Part shown: positions 32,928 through 45,400 of the stretch, piece after piece | How positions within the stretch are numbered: the stretch's first letter is position 1 | How the letters are laid out: each line of letters begins with the position of its first letter | Translations under genes and position numbers: made by a program | NCBI RefSeq assembly: GCF_029784165.1 | Contig: NC_073696.1 | Coordinates: 43,665,858 to 43,729,857 of the forward strand | DNA: 64,000 nucleotides | From: Wyeomyia smithii | Taxonomy: Eukaryota; Arthropoda; Insecta; Diptera; Culicidae | Direction of reading: 5' to 3' | Notes under the pieces: generated by a model | The model's database searches: none | Told to the model about the DNA's origin: nothing | The model's input: the letters and a program-made list of their open reading frames with translations, nothing else

Positions 32928-35207
32928 CCTAAATTAATCCAGCTAGCGGTCAGATTCAGCCTTTCTCATTCAAACTTATTATTTGTAAAAATAGATTTAC
33001 ATGAATGCTTAAATCCAATAGAGGTATATTCACTTCAAACTTTTGAACAGCATATCAAATTGTTATGAAGTTTGTTATTTGTAAGTTTGAGAGATGACTC
33101 GTTTGTATGACACTAGTTATGTTCAAATAAGTCTTGTAATACTTGAGATAATACACTTTCGTTGTTCTAACAATTTAATACATAACGGTTGCCTAAGTTT
33201 GATTACAATCAAATGAAAAGGGAACGTATAGGGCAGTGAAACATTGAAACCACGTGTTCAATCATAGTTCATCAGTTAACCCTTAACTAGCCCGTTCATC
33301 TGGAATCAATATTGTTCGAATCGGTTATGTAGTTTCTAAGATAATGAAGTTTCGTGATTTTCACATTTCGATACATTACAGAGGAAGTTACAGTTCGATT
33401 ACAGCAAAATTCAATAGGGTGTTATGAGGCAGCTAAACCTTTCATTGGACACTAATTTTGTGGAATTCGGTTCAACCATCTCTGAGAAAAGTGAGTGAGT
33501 CCAAGTATCGGAATATGTTCCTTTTCATAGCTGGATTTTACATTTTTAAACATAACAGCCAAAGTAATAATCCGTTTGCAAAAAAAAAACAATAGGGTCT
33601 CATGGGGCAACAAGACCTTCCATATGACACTGATTTTATGAAAATCGGTCCAGCCATCTCTGAGAAACATGAGTGAGATTAAATAGTCTCCAGAGCACGT
33701 TTCTTTCCATAACTTCTGAACCACGTGTTCAATCTTCATAAAATTCAAAAGTTTAAGGTTTTTTGGGTAGCCCGTTCATTTTAAATAAATTCTGTTCAAA
33801 TCGGTTGTGTAGTTTCTGAGATATTGATGTTTCGTGATTTTACATTTTGATACATAACATCTAAACTAGAAATCAGATTACAACAAAGTTCAATAGGGTT
33901 TTAAAGGGCAAATAGACCTTTTATTTGCAATTAATTTCATTGAAATCGGTACAGCCATCTCTGAGAAAATCGAATGAGATTGGTAGGACGTTACACACAC
34001 ATACACACACACACATATACAGAAAAAGCTCAGCTCGCCGAACTGAGTCGAGTGATATACGACATTCGGCCCTTTTTTTACAATATCAAATTTAAATGAT
34101 GTTGAGGCCACATATTTTGATCGTAGCTATAGTTTTAAACAGTCTGCGGGTTACGATTCTTTCCATAACTTTCAAACCACATGTTTAAACATTATGAAAT
34201 TCATTATTCAAAGGTTTAAAAGCCCATTAATTCGAATTCAATTATTTTCATAGCCTCTGAGATATAAGAGCGATTTTCACATTTTGACGCAGCGCCAAAA
34301 CTAAAAGTTTGATTACAATGAAATTCAATAGAAACCTAAGCGGCAAATAGACCCTTCATTTGACACCAAGATATGAAGAATCGGTCAGACCATCTCTGAG
34401 ACAAGTGAGTGCGAAAAAATGGTGCACATACACACGTACTCACCCACACCCACACACACACATGTACACCTATACATGTATACATGCAGAAAATGCTCGA
34501 TTCGTCGAGCTGAGTCGAGTAGTGTATGATATTCGGCCATTTGGGTCACTTTTCTACCTTTTAATTAGCCAGTGATTTAATTTGTTTTTTTCATATTTTT
34601 ATAAACAGCGAACAAAGTTACAATCCGATTGCAATGGAATTCAATAGCAACCTATGGGGCAACTAGACCTTTCATTTGACACTAATTTTGTGAAAATCGG
34701 TTCAGCCATGTCTGAGAAAAATGAGTGAGTTTAAACAATCTCAGGATAACTTTTCTTTAGATGACTTTTGAACCATATGTTCAATCATTACGAAATTTGA
34801 AAGTTAAGAGTTTTGGAGACAGCCGGATCATTTGCTTTTAGTTTTATTGAAATCGCTTGTGTGGTTTCTGAGATATTGATGTTTCGTGATTTTCACATTT
34901 TTATTCATAACCTCTAAACTAAAAGTACGATTACAATGAAATTCAATAGCAACCTATGGCGCAACTAGACCTTTCATTTGCAATTAATTTCATGAAAATC
35001 GGTCCAGCCATCTCTGAGAAAAGTGAGTGAGAAAAAAAATTGCACATACACACACACACACATACACACATACATACATACATACATACAGAAAATGCTC
35101 AGTTAGTCGAAAGGGGTCGAGTGGTATATGACATTCGGCCATTGAGACCACTTTTATACCTTTGGTTTTTCCAGTGATTGCTATACCTTTCTAGGAGAAA
35201 GGCAAAA
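32928..35207 (+). mobile_element. Noncoding element of family B, copy 1
   Basis: It starts with CCTAAATTAATCCAGCTAG then GCCTTTCTCATTC, and ends with the hairpin CCTTTCT-AGG-AGAAAGG (35186-35202) followed by CAAAAA, so GCCTTTCTC is inverted at the far end. The interior consists of diverged ~300 bp modules: 'TTCAATAG.G', 'CTAGACCTTTCATTTG', 'GAAAATCGGT.CAGCCATCTCTGAGAAA', then 'CCATAACTTTTGAACCAC' and 'GTTGTGTAGTTTCTGAGATA'. Three modules end in CA-rich runs plus the palindromic word CTCAGCTCGYCGARCTGAG-like. No protein is encoded. Confidence 0.6.
33990..34080 (+). repeat. CA microsatellite plus palindromic CTCAGCTCG word
   Basis: ACACACATACACACACACAC is followed by AGAAAAAGCTCAGCTCGCCG and AACTGAGTCGAGTG, then 'ATATACGACATTCGGCCC'. 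The CTCAGCTCG/CGAACTGAG arms pair with one G-U type mismatch. Equivalent blocks end the modules at 34425-34540, 35040-35140 and 41245-41340. Confidence 0.75.
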
Positions 35208-35395
35208 ATAAGATTTGTGATGAAAATTTGATTTTTAATATCAAATTGTTGGTTTTCTACTGTGGATGATTTTGTAATACGGGAAAAATATTACTGTGAT
35301 AATTGGTTATAAACCACGTCAAAGGCAAACCTCGAATTAATAAAAATAAAATTAAAATAACAAGAACATGTTTGCAAGTGTATACCAACGAGTAA

Positions 35396-35561
35396 TGACA
35401 CTGGTCGACAAAATGAAAAGAAGGGCATTCCAAAAGCTCAAACCGGAAAAAATGAGAGGGAGGGCTAGGGACACCAAAATTTACAGGAATGGTTGAATAG
35501 CCATAACCTTTTATTTCTTCCGGTTTGAGATATTGGAGCGCACCTGTGTTGACCAGTGTTA
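35396..35561. mobile_element. 166 bp MITE, ACACTGGTCRAC family
   Basis: TGACACTGGTCGAC (35396-35409) and the reverse complement of TTGACCAGTGTTA (35549-35561) form the ends. The inner part is a longer imperfect inverted repeat around 'CAAACCGG', so the whole folds into a hairpin. A truncated relative lies at 30938-31015. Confidence 0.75.
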
Positions 35562-35815
35562 TACCAAATATACGTTTTCTCAATGTGTTTTGAACCAAAT
35601 TGCTAAGGTAAGTTTCGTTGATAAGGCACCCAAAAATTAAAAATTTGCAGAAAAAATTAAAAATTTGCAATCATAAAAAACGCAAGTTTTCCGCAAACTT
35701 TCAATAAAAATTCTTAACGGGTACGAGTAGAGCTTAGGAAAATTCTACATATTCTTTTTAGTTTTAGGAAACTAATATACTAAGCTCTTGATTGTATGCA
35801 AACATATCAATATAG

Positions 35816-36153
35816 CCCAGTCAACATTTTCATACGTATAATAATGTTTCGATTCCAATATCGCAAAAACAGCATATGCGTACTATTTGTGGACGATATA
35901 CGGGCAGAGGAACAATGGTATGCAATTTATTGATATACGAATTCATATACGATAATTTCCGATTAAAGGTGATTTGTTTCACACTATCTTACAATTCTAA
36001 GCCTACAATCGTAAATGAGTTAGACTCGACCATGATATACAGTTAAAACTGAATTTCTGCGCATGGTAATAACCGTGGTACACGATTTCGACTTCGTTAA
36101 GATATATTTGCGATAATTTTCACACATTGATATACGATTTGTGGTTGACTGGG
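35816..36153. mobile_element. 338 bp MITE with CCCAGTCAAC ends
   Basis: CCCAGTCAACATTTTCATAC at the left matches the reverse complement of the right end, CCCAGTCAACCACAAATCG, in its first 10 bp, then more loosely. Inside, 'ATATACGAT' words recur. No certain target duplication. Confidence 0.7.
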
Positions 36154-37133
36154 AGGTTTAATGAGACTTTTAATATCCCAACCAGGGTTGATATTTGTTG
36201 ACACTCTTGAGTGAAAGTGAAAAAAAGCATCAAAAACGTTATTTTCTTACAATCCTTTCAGAGTTCTCCCTTCCCGCTTTTTGCATGGAAGTGAACTGTC
36301 AAAACACCTCATTATATTTCATGCGATGAAAGCATGACAACAAAATCAGTTTATCAGTTAACAAAGATTGTCAAGACATCGGTCAGTGTCAGTGAAAAAG
36401 TGTTTCGGAGAGGTTCATTTTGGTTGAGTGGACTGTTTGTTTTTCTTTTTCGCTTTGAAGTGAAGATCTTTTGGTTGGATTTGTCGTCAAATTTTATTCC
36501 GTAACCGTGAACGATGCGCGCGATCTATTTCATCTGAGTATAACAGCATGTTACTAGGACGAAAATCTAGTGTATCTGAAAGAGTGCTGCGATCATTGGA
36601 AGTGAAAATTGAAAATGATTGGCTGTAATTTTCGAAGAATTTTGCTGGGGAAAATGAATTTTATCAGCACTGATCCCAACATATTTAAAAATAAACTATT
36701 TTTCATCATTTCCGCGAGAAGGTAACATTGGTTCTTCAACTTGAACCGTTTGAACATTTTATTCAAAAATTATGAAAAAAGATATATTTTCTATATAGGA
36801 ATGTATAAACCCTCTATATAGGAACCGCTTTTTGGCTTAAATAAATCATATTAGTAGAGAATGGTGCGGCGGATAGTAACATCTCAGTGATTATTTTCCG
36901 ATCGACGTATCTGATTTTATATTAAACAACTAAATGTGCTTCTCCGGACCACCAAACAAAGCGTTTCTCCCTTTTTGAGTATTTTCGTCACCTTGATCCA
37001 GTTTTTGTGTACACGCAAAATTTTTCCTTGTTACCTAAGCAGCAATAACGTGAAATGGCCCTTTAGGTAACAAATCTGTTACTTAAAAGGCAATAACGTT
37101 CTTCTGCAGTCAAATAACATCACACACTTTCAT
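36154..37133. other. Spacer, no gene recognised
   Basis: AT-rich. Near 37045-37105 the words 'AGCAATAACGT' and 'AGGCAATAACGTTC' repeat with 'GGTAACAAAT', a small internal duplication. No RNA gene or protein is visible. Confidence 0.4.
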
Positions 37134-37144
37134 ATATTTTTGCA

Positions 37145-37627
37145 TGGGGAGCTCCATAGCCGCAAGGTTACAGAGTCCGCTTCGGTAAGCGGGTGGTCCT
37201 GGGTTCGAATCTTAGTAGAATCAGGCCATTCGGTTGTCAAAGGACTTTTAGCATGGGTTTATTCTCAGGCTCCTCACTGCGTTCCCTTTCTTCAATCTAA
37301 TTCTACAGTACCACTGTTGACTCTCCTTCTAACAAAAATAAGTCCCTGATATAATAAAACTGGTGTGAGTAACGTATGAAGTTCTCTCCAGGGAATTATA
37401 ATTAGGCGATATTGTTAGGAGGGACAGAGGCTCGGTATAGTAGAGTAGTAAGCTTGAAACGGAAAGGTAGAACTTACACACAAGCACGGATATGAATGAT
37501 AAGCGTATCACTTACTTCAATAGTGATACTGCCAATAATATGAAGTGCGAAGTACAGAAAACACCTGGGCAATATCACAATAGATCTAAGCTCTTGTCGC
37601 AGTGATGAGTCCACACAGAAAAAAAAA
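37145..37627 (+). mobile_element. Second tRNA-derived SINE, different family
   Basis: An A-box-like region (TAGCCGCAAGGTTACAGAGTC, about 37157-37177) and a B box (GGGTTCGAATC, 37201-37211) are followed by a ~400 bp body and a tail CACACAG plus A run (37612-37627). The flanks ATATTTTTGCA (37134-37144) and ATATTTTGCA (37628-37637) look like a target duplication differing by one T. The body differs from the SINE at 31887-32235. It is long for a SINE and could include a partial LINE 3' end. Confidence 0.75.
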
Positions 37628-37637
37628 ATATTTTGCA

Positions 37638-38001
37638 CGTGTTACGGGAATACGGCTATCTAATAATGGACGTTTCAACCACATGCAAAATTTTCTCTGT
37701 CGAAAAGTGCTCCCTTTCCATCTCCAGTTAAGAAACAACAACGTCTCATATGTTGTACACGGGCTGCGCTGCGAGTGCGACCCCCCCTGCTGCAGGTTAA
37801 TGTACAGCTCTACTTAGGACTGTACATTAACCCACGGCAAGGCGAACCGTCATTGCAACGCAAGCCGCGCTAATATGTCCTCGATCTTACTAGTTCTTTC
37901 TATCTCCAATTTATCCGGTGTGCGTGTAATAGTTTGTTGTACGTATACGGAGTAGAGAAATGATATGACAAGAGCTGCCAAGCAGCAATTTGCCCCGTTA
38001 T
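37638..38001. other. Spacer, no gene seen
   Basis: Contains CTGCAGGTTAATGTACAGTC-like words in inverted arrangement around 37790-37835 ('TTAATGTACAG...CTGTACATTAA'), a small hairpin. Nothing else. Confidence 0.4.
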
Positions 38002-38283
38002 GCGTCGTACACAAATTACTTAACGCTTAAAATCTAGATTTCAGACCCCCTCCCCCCTCTATGTAACGATAGGTAACGATAGGTAACGATCAGCATGACT
38101 CCCCCCTAAAATTACGTAACGCCGATCAGCTTGACCACCCACCGAAATTTTCAATTTCGAGCAAACATCACAGTTACGTTACTGTCTCTACTAGCCCCCT
38201 CCCCCCTACGTAACAAAAAGTAACGCATACTCAACCCCCCCCCCCCCTCCCCTTCATGTGTTACGTGATTTGTGTACGACACC
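38002..38283 (+). mobile_element. 282 bp C-rich MITE with TTA target duplication
   Basis: The ends TGCGTCGTACACAAATTAC and, in reverse complement, GGTGTCGTACACAAATCAC are flanked by TTA at 37999-38001 and 38284-38286. The interior alternates C-rich runs with GTAACG words (TACGTAACGATAGGTAACG). A 3 bp TTA duplication is typical of PIF/Harbinger-type non-autonomous elements. A truncated relative lies at 7528-7684. Confidence 0.85.
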
Positions 38284-38549
38284 TTACACAGTAGGCGAAC
38301 GTTGATGATTTCAAAGACTTCAAATGCATTTTGAAATCACATCACGATCTGTAAACAGCGTTAGAAAAAACCTAAATCAATCCACCTAGCGGTCAGATCC
38401 AGCCTTTCTCATTCAAACTTTTATCTGTAAAAATAGATTTACATGAACGCTTCAATCCAATAAATGTATATTCACTCTTTAGGTTCTAAAATATTGATGT
38501 TGTAATCTTGCCATATAAAAATGCAGTCAAGTCTGTCTGTCTGTCTGAT

Positions 38550-39065
38550 CCATATAGGCACGAAAACTACCGAACCGATCGACGTGAAAATTTGTGTGTA
38601 GGGGTTTTTGGTGCCGATAAAGGTTCCTATGATAGTTTGAGACCCCTCCCTCTTCTGGAAGGGAGGGGTCCCATACACATGAAACATAAATTTCTGCACA
38701 ACTCAAGAACAAACCAAGCAAATGAAACCGAATTTGGCATGTGGATGTTTTAAGGGGTAACTAATATGTCCATAATAGTTGGATGAAACACAAATTTGTG
38801 CACATCTCGAGAACTAATCAACCAAATGAAACAAAATTTGGCAGGTAAATGTTTTTGGTGGTAACAAATATGTACATAATGGTTTGAAACCCGACTCCTT
38901 CTTCTATAAGGGAGGGATCCCATGAAAATGAAACACAAATTTCGCATAGCTCAAGAAGCAATCAAGAAAATACAACCAAATTTGGTATGTGAATGTTTTT
39001 AGAGGTATCAAATATGTCCATAATGGTTTGACGCCCCTCCCTTTTCTGGAAGTACATGTTTCTTC
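38550..39065 (+). repeat. Tandem 'AAATTTGGCATGTGAATGTTTTT' modules
   Basis: Three to four diverged units of about 100-145 bp. Each contains a variant of 'GAAACCGAATTTGGCATGTG', 'TATGTCCATAATGGTTTGA', 'CCCCTCCCTTTTCTGGAAG' and 'TTTCTGCACATCTCGAGAAC'. Preceded by a GTCTGTCTGTCTG simple repeat at 38533-38545. Noncoding. Confidence 0.75.
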
Positions 39066-39099
39066 ACAAATTTCTGCACATCTCGCGAACAAATCAGCT

Positions 39100-40010
39100 A
39101 AATGGAACCATATTGGCGACTCGAGTGTCGGAAAAACAGCAGCAAATGACCAAATACCACCCAATATGGGTATTTCCGGAACCGTAATGATGCACTGGAA
39201 CCACAAATCGACTTCAGACAACATTTTGAATTGTAAGATGGCAACTTCCGGTTTCTGGAGAACAGCCTGAAATGGACGATTCCCATTGAATATTAATATT
39301 TCTGGAACCAGAAAGATGCACAGAAGCTAAAAATTGATCACAGACACAATCTTGAATTTTAAAATGGTGACTTCCGGTGTCTGGCAAACAGCCGGAAATG
39401 ACCAAATGCCATTCGATATGAATGTTTTCGGAGCCAGAATTATGCCCAGATGACAGAAATTGACAGAAATTGATTTCACAGGCAATTTTAAAGTTCAAAA
39501 TGACGACTTTCGGCTTCTGAAAAACAGTCCAAAGTGACCAAATATCACCCAATATGAGTTTTTCTTTAACCAGTATCCTAAATACCATTTTGAAATCCAA
39601 GATGGCGACTACCGGTTTGTGAAAAACAGCCTAAAATGAACAAATACTATCCAATATGAGTATCTCTGGAACCAGAATGATGCAAGGAGCTAACAATTGA
39701 CCTCAGGCACCATTTTGAATTGCTAAATGGCAACTTATAGGCAACAGCCGGAAATGACCGAATAATACTCGATATGGATATTTCCGTAAACGTGATGATG
39801 CATAGAAATCAAACATTGACCCTGGACACTATTTTGAGTTTGAAGACGACCACTTTTAGTTTCTGGAAAACAACCAAAAATACCTCCCAATATGGGTATT
39901 TCCGGTGTCAGATTGATGCCGGAAAGTCTGCTGATAATGACAGAATACCACCCAATATGAATATATTCAGAATTAAGGCGATGTACAGAAGCCAAAAGAC
40001 GAGGATGTCG
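39100..40010 (+). repeat. Tandem ~122 bp CTTCCGGTTTCTGG modules
   Basis: Unit start words like TTTCCGGAACC.GAATGATGC recur near 39171, 39298, 39425, 39558, 39662, 39780 and 39897, giving a period near 122 bp over about seven units. Each carries 'CATTTTGAATT', 'GATGGCGACTTCCGGTTTCTGG' variants, 'AACAGCC' and 'AAATACCA.CCAATATG'. Same family as 24990-25600, but here the alternation of two unit types is not obvious. Confidence 0.8.
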
Positions 40011-41396
40011 TCATTTCTGCAATAATTTCAAACGAGTTATTTGACTTTGATCATATCCTATGGCCGATTCGTCGTGCATTTGCAGACTTCACACAAACCG
40101 CAAGGAATCAATGAACTTGGAACGTTCAAATAGTACGACACCACATTTAAATTATGTTGAGGCCACATATTTCGATCAAAGCAGGTATAGTTTTAAATAG
40201 TCTTTGAATTTCTCTTCTTTCCATAACTTTTAAGCCACATATCAAATTGTTATTAGGTTTGTTATTTGTAAGTTTGAGAGATGACTCGTTCGTATGACAC
40301 TAGTTATGTTCAAACAAGTCAAGTAATCTTTGAGACAATAGAATTTCGTTGTTTTATTAACAATTTAATACATAACGGTTGCTTAAGTTTGATTATAATC
40401 AAATGAAATGGGAACGTGTAGGGCAGTCAAACTTTCAAACCACGTGTTCAATCATAATTCATCAGTTAACCCTTAACTAGCCCGCTCATCTGATAATTAT
40501 AATCAAATCGGTTGTGTAGTTTCTGAGATAATGAAGTTTCGTGATTTTCACAAGTCGGCACATTACAAATGAAGTTACAGTTCGATTACAGTAAAATTCA
40601 ATAGGGTCTTCTGAGGCAGCTAGACCATTCATTTGACACTAATTTTGTGAAAATCGGGTCGGTCATCTCTGAGAAAAGTGAGTGAGTCGAAGTAGTCTTC
40701 GGAATATGTTCCTTTGCATAGCTGGATTTCACATTTTTAAACATAACAGGCAAAGTAATAGTCCGATTGCAAAACAAATCAATAGGGTCTTACGGGACAA
40801 TTAGACCTTTTTTTCTGTAAGATTTGGACCACTGCGACCATTATTTTGATCTTTTGTGGTAAATTAGGCCTTCCATTTGACACTGATTTTATGAAAATCG
40901 GTAAAGCCATCTCTGAGAAACATGAGTGAGATTAAACAGTCTTCAGAACACGTTTCTTGTCATAACTTTTGAACCACAAGTTCAATCTTTATGAAATTCA
41001 AAAGTTAAGAGTTTTCTAGGTAGCCCGTTCTTTTGAAACCAATTTTGTTCAAATCGGTTGTGTAGTTTCTGAGATATTGATGTTTCATGATTTTCACATT
41101 TTGATACATAACCTCTAAACTAAAAATCCGATTACCATAAAATTCAATAGGGTTTTATGGGGCAACAAGACCTTACATTTGCAATTAATTTCATGAAAAT
41201 TGGTCCAGCCATCTCTGAGAAAAGTGAGTGAGGATAAAAATCTGCACATACACACACACATACACACACACACACACATACAGAAAATGCTCAGCACGTC
41301 GAGCTGAGTCGAGTGATATATGCCATTCGGCCCTTTGGAGAAATTTTATACTTTCGGTTTTGCAAGTGAATGCTATACCTTTCCAGGAGAAAGGCA

Positions 41397-42437
41397 AAAA
41401 CACAAAAATTTGCTTTCTTGCAAGCTATCACACATTCATCGCTTCGTGGAAACTCATTTGAACCTGTTTGAAGATACAGAACCCATGCCCATCTAAAACG
41501 CAACGCATTCGCAACTCCGGCAACTCAGCTCACGCGGAACAGTGGGGCAAATTGATCCGTTGGCGCGACAAAACCTCATAACTCCTTAACAGTTGTTTCC
41601 ACAGTGTTCATATTTTCGGCAATGTTGTTCACCATAAAAACATCTTATTGAAAAATGTATTCAGGTAGCCTCATTTTTTTTCTACAGATGGCGCTGACAT
41701 CTGTCTTCTGAATAAATGGTGCTAGCCATTTTGTTTCTTCGGGAAAGTTGTTTATATCATCAATTGACATAAAGTTGTCGAACATATTACAACTGTAGGA
41801 CTGACCGTTAACGAGATAAAATTATTTTCATTATTCATAAACTCAAAATGTCAGTAATGAATTTTAACTGGGACTTAAGTACATATGTTACAATTTCGGA
41901 TATATTCGAACTTTCGAGTCATCATGAAATGAATTAGTGACAGTTTGTAGTTGACTTTGTATAGTTTTAGTACACCTATGATATGTCATCATGTTTGAGG
42001 ATAAATATAAAATTTAATTTCAATGTTGTCGTCTGTGACAAAATATTTTAAATAGGAACATTGTTCAATTGAAGATTAGTTGGCCATGTTCCCTTTCTAA
42101 GAGCTCCTTTTGTTTAATTTTATACCATTTAACATGAATACTAAACGCTTACTTTTGATTAAAAAACTGTTCACCCAATAACAAACTGTTTCCTAGTACT
42201 AATAGTTATTACCGAGGGGTCTTAATACTACTGGACGTCAGTTTCGAAAGACCCCCGAACACAATTACGGTGGTGTTGCATACACCGGCATTCACCAAAC
42301 CCTATTGTAAGAAAAACATCGATACGGACACTGCTGATTGACGATTTTTTACATGAATTGACATGAAAACAATCGTTGCGAAAACTTGAATTACTCAGTA
42401 AGTCGCAACTAGTAGCAGCTGATTTTTGGTTTAGTAC
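41397..42437. other. Spacer, no gene recognised
   Basis: AT-rich DNA between family B copy 2 and the 3' end of the L1/Tx1-like LINE. Words such as ACAGTGGGGCAAATTGATCC and 'CAGATGGCGCTGACATCTG' occur once each. Nothing codes. Confidence 0.4.
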
Positions 42438-42476
42438 TTTTTTTTTAGTATGTAGTCATGTTTATTAAATTATTAT

Positions 42477-45400
42477 TTACAAATACATTTCAAGTGTAGC
42501 CCATAGATCATTTGTATCTATTGCGTTATTATCATTTATAATATAGTCTATATAAATGGATACCAGCTTCAGGATTTTAGTTTTCACCATTTTTGATGTT
42601 CTCGTCATTGTTGGTTTTTCGATATCTGAATACGTTACTCTCCGTCGACCAGGTAAGTACCTTGCGATGAACTGGTGTAGTGTTGCCCAAGCGCTGATCA
42701 CCCGCGGGCACTCCGTTAGCTTATGCTCCAACGTTTCGATTGGTGTGTGACAGTGTAGACACTGTTCGCTATCCACACGGTGCATGATATGCATCAAGCG
42801 ACGGTGTTCTGTTTTACCGTTTACAAACAGAAATAGTGTAGTTTTTTGTTGCGATGTTAAACAACGGTTTTGCAAAATGTTGGACCAAATTAGGCGCCAG
42901 TTTGTTGTTAAGTCCTCCCGTTCCACTTTCGGTTTTTCAGTTCCCTCTACAAAGTGTCGGTGTATACCGTCGGTGGACAAATTTTGCAGGACTATCGGCG
43001 GAAGCAAAGCGATATGTTGCCGTATTTGTTTCAGACACGGACAGTTCACCGGTAGTTGTAGTCGCGGGGTGCCTTCAATGAACGCTTTATAAAAAGGCAT
43101 GTATTCAAGCTCGCGGAGGTGTCGATTAATCAGCAGCGCTTTACATTTAAACGCTGGCAGAAGTAGTTTAAGCCCCCCTTCTTTATGGTCACGTGACAGC
43201 TGTGTTATTGGGACACGCGCGGGAAGGCCTCTCCAGGGAAAATTTCCCATCGCTGAGGTCAGTCTCGCAACATGCATATTTTTCGGTGGTAAGATAGATG
43301 AGATGTACCAAATCTTTGAAGTAGCAAATGTGTTAAGGAATGCAACCTTTTGCAGCAGTGTTAGCGACCTTATCGCATGTGAAAATAGCGTTCTAGAAAA
43401 TTTTACTACTAATTCGTCCCAGTTTAGTTTAATTATTGTACGAATTGAATTAGCGTAGATTACTCCATGTATTTTTACCGTCTCTTCAGTCTGTAGCCAC
43501 TCTACGTTGATTAGTGCCCCAGTAGTGTCCCCCACGTCAATGGAGGTGGTTTTTTCCATGTTCAGTCTCGCTCCTGAGACGACGGAAAACCGACCAAAAC
43601 GATTATAGGCGGCTTGTATTTTTTCGGCAGACGAGACAATCATACTAATGTCGTCCGAATAAGCAACGATGACGTCATTCTCACCAACTCGCTCCAGCTG
43701 ATTTAGCAGTGGCAAGAGGTAAATAGCAAATTGTAGTGAACTCAACGGGTTCCCTTGTGCGATCGAACGTTGGATTGAAACCGGAGTCGATATGTGACCG
43801 TTGATAAGCAGCCGAGCAGATGAGAGTTCTGCGGAACAGGCGAGTAAACCTACCATCCTCGTATTGAAACCGAGTGCGCACATGTTGTCGAAAAGAAAAC
43901 GTCGGTTGACCCGATCAAACGCGTGGTCCAGGTCGAAAGATATGAGCTTACCTCTCTGTTTGTGTGCTATAATTTGAGCAATGCGATCCTAAATTGAGAG
44001 CGTGGCTTCGTAAAGGTTGTGCCCTGCATTGGCGCATTTTTGTACTTTGCCTAGTACCTTATGCGTCTGAACGATTGCTATTAGTCTTTCCCTGAGTATG
44101 CGGCATAGCAGTTTGTAGTCGAAATTCAGAAGCGAGATCGGCCTGTACGACCGTACGGTACTCTCACTCCCCTTCTTTTTCACCAACACAATTATTGCGT
44201 CTACGAACTCGGCTGGGAAGTGCGACTCGAGTGCTTCGTTCATGACCAAGTTTAACTCTCTGTGGATGACATCGAAGGTGCACATGTAGAATTCTCTGGG
44301 CAAACCGTCGCTACCGGGAGATTTTCTTGGTGCGCTCGTTTTTATTGCCGAAAAAATCTCAGCTGTTGTAATCTCCCTCATGCATGCATTATTACCATCG
44401 TCAGCCTCTGGTATCACCTTTCTGCAGACAAAATCGTCATCCCGCTCTGCTCCGATTCACTCATCTGCATAGAGTTGTGAATAATATTGTAGCAACTGAT
44501 GCTCGATGTCTTGTGCGTTATCGGTAATTTCACCTCTTTCGTTTTGTAATCGTGTGATGATTGTTCGTTTCCTTTTTCTTTCTCCGAGTTGAAAGGTGGA
44601 GAGCGGTTCACCGGCTACGTAGGATTCGTTGCTGCGTACAAACATCTGCATGAACTGTCGTTGCTGCATTAGAAGTTCACCCTTTAGTCGGTTGATGGTT
44701 GTTAACAAGCTTGGGTCGCGGTAATATCTGTCGTAAGCTCTTCGTAGCTGTTCATATCGCCATTGGTATTCGCGGTGGAAATCATTGTAGGCCAGAGTAG
44801 ATTTCCGGCGGAAAAAAGTTTGATTTTCGGTTTTGCATACCGTAACCACCATAACATCCAACAAGTGTAGTGTCGGCGTTGGCGAGTCCAGTATTGCCAT
44901 TTAATCCTGAACTCATCGACATTTTCCGGAGTCAGCAGGTGCGAGCGGAGAGACCAGAACCCTCGGCCACTCTCTCTGCCGAGATTTGGGAGACACAGAC
45001 GTACGGTAACAGCTTTGTGGTCTGAGAAGGCAACGACGTGTGTGTTAGTATCCTGCAGCTGGGGAGTTAGTTCCCGGCTAACGTAGATGCGGTCTAGTCG
45101 TGACATCGAGTTGTGAGTTATGCACGTATACCCACCAGATTGTGGGCGAAGTTTAGCCCATACATCTTGGAGACAGAGCTGTCGGACGGTTGTATGGAGA
45201 GCCGGACTGTTGTTTGTACCCGTTGCGTCACACTGTCGTATAACACAGTTGAAATCGCCTGCAAGTATTACGTTCTCTTTACGATGTCGTAGATAGTACG
45301 CGATCGTGTAGTTGAAAAAGCGCTCGCGTTCTTGGCGGTAAGTAGTTCCTGAGGGTGCATATACATATGTTGCACAGTGTCGTGTTCGCAATTCGCAGTG

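Larger units (their letters stand above)
38371..41396 (+). mobile_element. Noncoding element of family B, copy 2 (interrupted)
   Basis: The left block CCTAAATCAATCCACCTAG plus GCCTTTCTCATTC at 38371-38430 matches copy 1. The match then breaks off at about 38475 and resumes at about 40190 ('CATATCAAATTGTTAT', 'GAGAGATGACTCG', 'ACATAACGGTTGC'), running to the hairpin CCTTTCC-AGG-AGAAAGG at 41379-41395. Between these points are two unrelated tandem-module regions (38550-39065 and 39100-40010), so the copy was interrupted or is a longer variant. Noncoding. Confidence 0.55.

Noticed and set aside
37145..37215. A second tRNA gene
   Set aside because: Same reasoning: B box with a long tail and a target duplication indicates a SINE.
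39214..39600. 128-codon minus-strand frame
   Set aside because: It runs through tandem 122 bp modules and reflects their lack of stops in one frame, not a protein.
42556..43458. Plus-strand frames across the LINE ORF2
   Set aside because: They are antisense shadows of the reverse transcriptase frame.
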